Below, piece by piece: positions 58,922 through 64,000 of a DNA stretch of 64,000 nucleotides. Each line of letters begins with the position of its first letter. Position 1 is the first letter of the stretch. The stretch lies in NCBI RefSeq assembly GCF_016765775.1, contig NZ_JAESVN010000004.1:124001-188000 (forward strand). The letters are read 5' to 3'. A program made the translations under genes and the position numbers. This DNA is from Szabonella alba (GTDB lineage: Bacteria; Pseudomonadota; Alphaproteobacteria; Rhodobacterales; Rhodobacteraceae). The notes under the pieces are model-generated. The model ran no database searches. It was not told the DNA's origin and worked only from the letters and a program-made list of their open reading frames with translations.

Positions 58922-59910
58922 CGGGTCTCCTTCGCGGCATTGCGGATGTTCCAGATCATGATCGGCGTGACCATCAGCATGATGATGATCGCAGCGGTCG
59001 AGGCGCGGCCCGTGTCATTGCCGCGAAACATCCAGTCATACATCAGGTTGGCCAGAACCTGCGTGCCCCATTGCCCGTTGGTCATGGTCAGCACGATGTC
59101 AAAGACCTTCAGGACGGTAATGGTGATCGTGGTCCAGACCACAAGGATCGTGCCCCAGATCTGCGGCACCTTGATCTTGAAGAAGATCTGCAGGGGCGAG
59201 GCCCCATCAAGGATCGAGGCCTCGATGGTTTCCTCGGGGATGCCGCGCAGGGCTGCCGACAGGATGACCATGGCAAATCCGGTCTGGATCCAGACCAGCA
59301 CGATCATCAGGAAGAAGGAATTGACGCCGGGAAGTGTCAGCCAGGTCTGCGCCTGCCCCCCCATAGCCGTCCAGACCGCGTTCAGGACACCGATCTGTTC
59401 CTGTCCGTCGGGGCGGTACTCATAAATCAACTTCCAGATAACCGCCGCCCCGACGAAGGAAATCGCCATTGGCATGAAGATCATTGCCTTGGCGAAATTG
59501 CCCCAGCGGATCCGGTCGGTGACCGCCGCTGCCACAAGACCCAGAAAGGTCGATGCCGCCGGAACGAAGACCAGCCACATCAGGTTGTTCCACATCGACT
59601 CGCGGAACTTCGCGTCATTGATCAGCCAGACATAATTGTCCGCGCCGACAAATGTTTCACCCCGCGCATCATGAAAAGACAGCCAGACCGAGACAAAGAC
59701 CGGATAGACCAGATAGACCCCCAGAAGCGCCAGCGCGGGCATCAGGAACAGCCAGGGCCGGATCGCGCCCGCCCGGTTGATATTGCGCCCCGCCTGCGGC
59801 CCTGACGCCGGATAGATCCGGTCAAGGATCAGGTTCGAGACGAAGAAATATCCGATGCAGCCGAAGACCCCCACAAGGATCGTTACCGCCGCCATGCCCA
59901 ATTGTTCCAC
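58918..59910 (-). CDS. aglF: Alpha-glucoside ABC transporter permease AglF
   Basis: This permease of about 330 residues has six to seven membrane segments and the coupling loop LRGIPEETIEASILDGASPLQIFFKIKVP. The start I prefer is the GTG at 59910, because GGGGAGGGGGAGG lies five bases upstream; a GTG 36 bases earlier is less likely. It forms the membrane channel with AglG. A hairpin separates it from aglE. Confidence 0.92.
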   Translation of the reverse strand: MEQLGMAAVTILVGVFGCIGYFFVSNLILDRIYPASGPQAGRNINRAGAIRPWLFLMPALALLGVYLVYPVFVSVWLSFHDARGETFVGADNYVWLINDAKFRESMWNNLMWLVFVPAASTFLGLVAAAVTDRIRWGNFAKAMIFMPMAISFVGAAVIWKLIYEYRPDGQEQIGVLNAVWTAMGGQAQTWLTLPGVNSFFLMIVLVWIQTGFAMVILSAALRGIPEETIEASILDGASPLQIFFKIKVPQIWGTILVVWTTITITVLKVFDIVLTMTNGQWGTQVLANLMYDWMFRGNDTGRASTAAIIIMLMVTPIMIWNIRNAAKETR

Positions 59911-59983
59911 GCGCGCCTCCCCCTCCCCAATGACGGGCACCGTCACTGGACCGCCCCGCCGTGACGGCCCCCTTTGCCTGCCG

Positions 59984-60004
59984 CGCGCCCGGGTTCCGGG
60001 CGCG
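59984..60004 (-). terminator. Intra-operon hairpin between aglE and aglF
   Basis: CGCGCCCGG and CCGGGCGCG form a perfect 9-bp stem with a three-base loop, just after the aglE stop. There is no T run. Like the hairpin after phnD, it probably stabilises the binding-protein message or causes partial termination (inferred). Confidence 0.65.
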
Positions 60005-60015
60005 GGCCTGTCAGG

Positions 60016-61371
60016 TCACTTGAGACTGTCCCAGGTACGCTGGATCTCGGCCGCGATTGTCGCGGCGTCGCCCCCGGCAGTGTAATCGACCATGCCCGTC
60101 CAGAACACGCCCGCCCCGATCGCCCCCGGCATCAGGTCCGACCCGTCAAAGCGGAAAGTGTCTGCCTCCAGCAGGATATCCCCCATCTTGCGCAGGGTCG
60201 GATCGCCATAGGTTTCGGTATTCACGCCCTTATGCGGCGTGAGAAACCCCGATTGCGCCATCCAGACCTCATGCGCGATGGGGGTCTGCAGAAATTCGAT
60301 GAAGGCCTGCGCGACCGGGCTGTCCTCGGTCACGACAAACAGCGTTCCCGCCCCCAGCACCGGGCGGCCCAGATCACGGTCTGCGTAAGCGGGGAAATAG
60401 AAGAAATCGACATCCTCACCGACAAAGGTGCCTTCGGGAAAGAAGGACGGAATGAACGAGGCCTGCCGGTGCATGTAGCATTGCGGCGGAAACTGGAACA
60501 GACCCTTGGGACTGTCGCGGAAATCGGTCGAACCGACCGCCCCTGCCCCGCCCGCGACATGGGCATCATTGCGCGCGAACCAGCCGAATTCCTCAATCGC
60601 GGCCACGACTTTCGGATCGTCGAATTTCAGGTCATTCGCGACCCAGGCATCGTAATCGGCGGGGCTGTTGACCCGCAGCATCATATCCTCGACCCAATCC
60701 GTCGCGGGCCAGCCCGTCGCCGGGCCCGACCCCAGCCCGATGCACCAGGGCGTGTCGCCATCGGCCACGATCTGATCGGTCAGGGCGCGCAGGTCTTCCA
60801 TGGTTTCGGGCACGTCATAGCCTGCATCCTCGAAATTTTCCGGCACATACCAGACCAGTGATTTGACATCGACCTTGTAGAAAAAGCCATACAGCGCCTC
60901 TTGCCCGTCCGCGCCCGCATAGGTGGCCAGATCGACCCAGGACTGCCCGGCTGCGTAATTTTCCCGCAGCCAGTCGGCGGTTGTCGCAGGCAGCGGGGCA
61001 AGCTGCCCCCGCGCGGCCAGATCGGCGGCAAGACCGGGCTGCGGAACGACCGCCAGCCCCGGGGGCGAACCCGCCTCGACATCAATCATCACGCGCTGCT
61101 CAAACCCGTCGCCGCCGGTATATTCGACATCGGCCCCGGTCGCGGCCTCGAAATAGGCGATCACGCTTTGAAAAAGTTCTTTGTCGATGCCGCCCCATGG
61201 CCCGTCGATGCGCAGACTTTGGCCTGAAAGGTCATGCGCAGCGCCGAACGCCTCATAGCTGTCCCAGTGGAACCGCGCATCCTCGCCGGGCGTGAATTTC
61301 AGATCCTGCGCCTGCGCGCCGCCCGCGATCAGCGCGAGCATGGCCGCGCCTGCCATCATTCTGGCCTTCAT
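60016..61371 (-). CDS. aglE: Alpha-glucoside ABC transporter periplasmic binding protein
   Basis: This 451-residue protein has a signal peptide (MMAGAAMLALIAGGAQAQD) and an extracellular solute-binding type 1 fold: GPWGGIDKELFQSVIAYFEAATG at the start, GLAVVPQPGLAADLAARG, and WCIGLGSGPATGWPATDW further on. It captures alpha-glucosides for AglFGK. GGGAGG before 61371 fixes the start. A probable AglR operator lies about 40 bases upstream, and the gene is divergent from aglR. Confidence 0.93.
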   Translation of the reverse strand: MKARMMAGAAMLALIAGGAQAQDLKFTPGEDARFHWDSYEAFGAAHDLSGQSLRIDGPWGGIDKELFQSVIAYFEAATGADVEYTGGDGFEQRVMIDVEAGSPPGLAVVPQPGLAADLAARGQLAPLPATTADWLRENYAAGQSWVDLATYAGADGQEALYGFFYKVDVKSLVWYVPENFEDAGYDVPETMEDLRALTDQIVADGDTPWCIGLGSGPATGWPATDWVEDMMLRVNSPADYDAWVANDLKFDDPKVVAAIEEFGWFARNDAHVAGGAGAVGSTDFRDSPKGLFQFPPQCYMHRQASFIPSFFPEGTFVGEDVDFFYFPAYADRDLGRPVLGAGTLFVVTEDSPVAQAFIEFLQTPIAHEVWMAQSGFLTPHKGVNTETYGDPTLRKMGDILLEADTFRFDGSDLMPGAIGAGVFWTGMVDYTAGGDAATIAAEIQRTWDSLK

Positions 61372-61412
61372 TGCATCCTCCCGATGATCCCCTCCCGGCG
61401 GCAGAATCGATT

Positions 61413-61424
61413 CAAACCGCTTTG
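61413..61424. promoter_or_regulatory. Probable AglR operator 1 (aglE side)
   Basis: CAAACCGCTTTG is a near-palindrome (CAAA-NCGN-TTTG, ten of twelve positions symmetric) with the central CG typical of LacI-family operators. It lies about 40 bases upstream of aglE. A second copy with one difference is at 61596-61607. Confidence 0.75.
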
Positions 61425-61595
61425 GATAGGTCACATTCCCCGATCCCCTTCTTTGTGTCAATCCTTTGCCATGGCCCTGCCACCCGCAGCCTTCGCCCGA
61501 CCGGGCCTCGATACGGGTTTGTCGCGCCAATCCGGCCGGGAATTCTGGTATACCTTTGACGCGCCAGCGATCCGCGGCTATTGTCCCCCCGACTT

Positions 61596-61607
61596 CAAAC
61601 CGTTTTG
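61596..61607. promoter_or_regulatory. Probable AglR operator 2 (aglR side)
   Basis: CAAACCGTTTTG matches operator 1 in eleven of twelve bases, and both share preceding TT and following G. It lies eight bases before the aglR start codon, so AglR bound here would block its own transcription or translation. Confidence 0.75.
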
Positions 61608-61615
61608 GGCCAGCG

Positions 61616-62647
61616 ATGAATCTCAAGCAACTTGCCAGCCAGCTTGGCCTTTCGCCGACCACGGTCAGCCGTGCGCTGAACGGTTATCCCGAGGTGAACG
61701 AGGCGACGCGCGAACGGGTCATGGCCGCTGCCAAACGGCACAATTACCGCCCCGATTCCCGCGCGATCCGGCTGGCGACGGGGCGCTCCATGGCCATCGG
61801 TCATGTCATTCCGGTCGCCACAAGGCATGAGATCGTGAACCCGATCTTTTCGGATTTCATTGCCGGCGCCGGTGAGGTTTATTCCCGTTCAGGCTATGAC
61901 ATGCTGATTTCGGTCGTCGCCGATGAGGATGAAGAAACCGCCTATCGCAACCTGCGCGCGCGGGGTGCCTGTGACGGCGTGATCCTGCATGCGCCGCGCC
62001 TGGACGATGCGCGGATCGACCTGCTGACGGAAATCGGCCTGCCCTTCGTCGTGCATGGCCGCTCAACCGGGGCGGCGCTGCCCTATTCCTGGGTCGATGT
62101 GAACAACCGCCGCGCCTTTGAGCGCGCGACCGGCTTCCTGCTCGATCTCGGCCACCGGCGGATTGCATTGGTCAACGGGCTGGAATTCATGGATTTCGCG
62201 ATCCGCCGCCGCAAGGGCTATCTCGATGCCCTGGCGGCCCGGGGTATCAGCGCCGATCCCGCCCTGATGGCCAGTGACGAGATGACCGAGGCGCGGGGCC
62301 ATCGCGCGGGACGGGACATGCTGTCCCTGCCCGATCCACCCACGGCCTTTGTCATCTCGTCGATGATTTCGGCCCTTGGCCTGCGCCGCGCGATTGAGGA
62401 GCAGGGCCTGAAACTCGGGCGCGATGTGTCGGTGGTGATCCATGATGATGATCTGAGCTATCTGCGCAATGGTGAGGACGTGCCGATCTTCACCGCCGCC
62501 CGATCCTCGGTGCGTGAGGCCGGCCGGCAGGCGGCAGCTATGCTGCTGGACTTGCTGGGCGCGCCGGACAGCGCCCCGCGTGAGGCCCTGCTAGAGGCCG
62601 AACTCATCATCGGCCAGTCGACCGGCCCCGCCCCGGAGCGCAAATAG
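61616..62647 (+). CDS. aglR: LacI family transcriptional regulator of the alpha-glucoside operon
   Basis: This 343-residue regulator has the LacI headpiece (LKQLASQLGLSPTTVSRALNGYPEVNEATRERV), the hinge RPDSRAIRLATGRS, and a sugar-binding core. It is divergent from aglE and shares two palindromes with it, so it probably represses both until an alpha-glucoside binds. The start at 61616 places the HTH at the usual position; longer frames upstream are unsupported. It is followed after one base by a GH1 gene, with which it is probably co-transcribed. Confidence 0.93.
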   Translation: MNLKQLASQLGLSPTTVSRALNGYPEVNEATRERVMAAAKRHNYRPDSRAIRLATGRSMAIGHVIPVATRHEIVNPIFSDFIAGAGEVYSRSGYDMLISVVADEDEETAYRNLRARGACDGVILHAPRLDDARIDLLTEIGLPFVVHGRSTGAALPYSWVDVNNRRAFERATGFLLDLGHRRIALVNGLEFMDFAIRRRKGYLDALAARGISADPALMASDEMTEARGHRAGRDMLSLPDPPTAFVISSMISALGLRRAIEEQGLKLGRDVSVVIHDDDLSYLRNGEDVPIFTAARSSVREAGRQAAAMLLDLLGAPDSAPREALLEAELIIGQSTGPAPERK

Positions 62648-62648
62648 G

Positions 62649-64000
62649 ATGCTTCCCTCACGCAGTGATTTTCCCAAGGACTTCCTGTTCGGGGTCGCCA
62701 CATCCGCTTATCAGATCGAAGGCCATGCGCAGGGCGGCGCAGGCCGCACCCATTGGGACGACTTTGCCGCAACGCCGGGCAATGTCGCCGGGGCCGAAGA
62801 TGGCGCGCGCGCCTGTGACCACCTGAACCGCTGGCCGCAGGATCTGGACCTGATCCGCGATGGCGGCTTCGATGCCTACCGGTTTTCGGCTTCATGGGCG
62901 CGGGTACAGCCCGAGGGGCGCGGCCCCGCCAACCGCCAGGGTCTCGATTTCTACGACCGGCTGGTAGACGGGATGCTGGAGCGCGGGTTGAAACCGGCGC
63001 TGACGCTCTATCACTGGGAACTGCCCTCACCGCTGGCCGATCTGGGCGGCTGGCGCAACCGCGACATTGCGGGCTGGTTTGCCGATTACACCGAAATACT
63101 CATGGCCCGGATCGGCGACCGGATCTGGTCAGTTGCGCCGATCAATGAACCGTGGTGCGTGGCATGGCTGTCGCATTTCATGGGCCATCACGCGCCGGGG
63201 CTGCGCGATATCCGCGCCGCCGCCCGGGCGATGCATCATGTCTGTCTTGCCCATGGTCAGGCCGTCGCGGCCTTGCGCGCGGGTGGCGCGCGCAATGTAG
63301 GGGCCGTGTGCAATTTCGAATATGCCCATCCGGCCGATGACAGCCCCGCCGCCCATGCCGCTGCCCGGCTTTATGACGGGATCTACAACCGCTGGTTTGT
63401 CGAAGCGTTCTGTCAGGGGCGCTATCCCGATGATGTGCTGGAGGGCCTCGCCCCGCATCTGCCCGCAGGCTGGCAGGACGATATGGCCGGAATCGCCGCC
63501 CCGCTCGACTGGCTGGGGCTGAATTACTATACCTGCAAGCGCATCGCCCCTGCCCCCGGCCCTGATCCAGCCCCATGGCCTGCGCTGGCCGAAACGCCCG
63601 GCCCCCTTCCGGAAACCGCGATGGGATGGGAGATCTTTCCCAAAGGTCTGGGCCATTTCCTGCGCCGCATCGCGCGCGACCATGCGCCCGGCCTGCCGCT
63701 CTACGTCACTGAAAACGGCATGGCCGCCCTCGACGCCCAGACCGGCGGGGCTGTAGAGGACAACGACCGCATCACCTATCTTTCCGCCCATCTGGCCGAG
63801 GTCCGCGCGGCGATTGCGACGGGCGTGCCGGTCAGGGGTTATTTCTGCTGGTCGCTTCTCGACAATTACGAATGGGCCTATGGCTACGACAAGCGGTTCG
63901 GCCTTGTCCATGTGGATTTCGACAGCTTGCAGCGCACCCCGAAAGCATCCTATCACGCGCTTGCGCACGCGCTTGCGCGCCCTTCCGCGCAAGCCGCCCC
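62649..64000 (+). CDS. GH1 family beta-glucosidase (3' end outside the window)
   Basis: The open frame runs from the ATG at 62649 off the right end, giving 450 residues, nearly the full length of the family. The acid/base Glu is in PINEPWC (Glu167) and the nucleophile in YVTENGM (Glu355). FLFGVATSAYQIEG and the C-terminal GYFCWSLLDNYEWAYGYDKRFGLVHVDF are typical. It hydrolyses beta-glucosides in the cytoplasm (no signal peptide). It starts one base after the aglR stop, so it belongs to that transcript. The stop codon is not seen. Confidence 0.94.
   Translation, partial: MLPSRSDFPKDFLFGVATSAYQIEGHAQGGAGRTHWDDFAATPGNVAGAEDGARACDHLNRWPQDLDLIRDGGFDAYRFSASWARVQPEGRGPANRQGLDFYDRLVDGMLERGLKPALTLYHWELPSPLADLGGWRNRDIAGWFADYTEILMARIGDRIWSVAPINEPWCVAWLSHFMGHHAPGLRDIRAAARAMHHVCLAHGQAVAALRAGGARNVGAVCNFEYAHPADDSPAAHAAARLYDGIYNRWFVEAFCQGRYPDDVLEGLAPHLPAGWQDDMAGIAAPLDWLGLNYYTCKRIAPAPGPDPAPWPALAETPGPLPETAMGWEIFPKGLGHFLRRIARDHAPGLPLYVTENGMAALDAQTGGAVEDNDRITYLSAHLAEVRAAIATGVPVRGYFCWSLLDNYEWAYGYDKRFGLVHVDFDSLQRTPKASYHALAHALARPSAQAA

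Overview
The window looks like chromosome of a high-GC alphaproteobacterium of the Rhodobacteraceae, most like Paracoccus or Rhodobacter. The main clues are a tRNA-His without the G-1 base and with A73 (a feature of an alphaproteobacterial clade), MmcB and UPF0262 family proteins, a class II DAHP synthase, an aglEFGAK-type alpha-glucoside operon, and very frequent ATGA start/stop overlaps. Genus is inferred from gene content only; no database search was possible.

Layout. Positions 1-6100: tRNA-His, a small conserved protein, MmcB, a quinone oxidoreductase/malonyl-CoA synthetase pair, a DUF481-like outer-membrane protein and a LysR regulator. 6300-13500: riboflavin genes (ribB-ribH-nusB, and ribE with a small unknown gene) flanking a phnDCEE phosphonate importer preceded by a Pho-box-like site. 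13700-18300: three capsule genes (kpsS-like, a Wza/KpsD-like exporter lipoprotein, kpsC). 18380-18461: a 16-bp tandem repeat. 18660-25160: MarR regulator, sdhE with an XRE regulator, aspartate and GABA aminotransferases, two VOC proteins, a low-GC orphan gene and a glycine-zipper lipoprotein. 25300-27320: the biotin ECF transporter bioMNY. 27470-40810: tRNA-Asp, pirin, tRNA-Val, gamma carbonic anhydrase, gmk, yicC, a PAS protein, class II DAHP synthase, a GlxA-type regulator, hisI, an Fe-S scaffold protein, a lytic transglycosylase, EcsC, a low-molecular-weight phosphatase, UPF0262 and hisD.

41017-51006 is an integrated element of about 10 kb in the 3' end of tRNA-Glu(TTC). It is bounded by 19-bp direct repeats and ends with a tyrosine integrase. 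It carries a full head-making and DNA-packaging set: connector, large terminase, HNH nuclease, major capsid protein, prohead protease and portal. No tail, baseplate, lysis or replication gene is recognisable. All its genes look intact and are tightly packed. It resembles a capsid-forming phage satellite (compare capsid-forming PICIs) more than an ordinary or decaying prophage, and it is the main finding. A divergent ribbon-helix-helix regulator with a possibly leaderless promoter faces an operon of very small genes leading into the integrase.

51060-64000: tRNA-Glu, a PCu(A)C copper chaperone, glpX, recJ, then the alpha-glucoside system: aglE-F-G-A-K on the minus strand, a divergent LacI-type aglR, and a GH1 beta-glucosidase that runs off the end. 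Two near-identical CAAA-NCGN-TTTG palindromes in the aglE/aglR gap are probable AglR operators. Both transporter operons (phn and agl) have a strong hairpin just after the binding-protein gene, which probably favours expression of the binding protein over the membrane parts.
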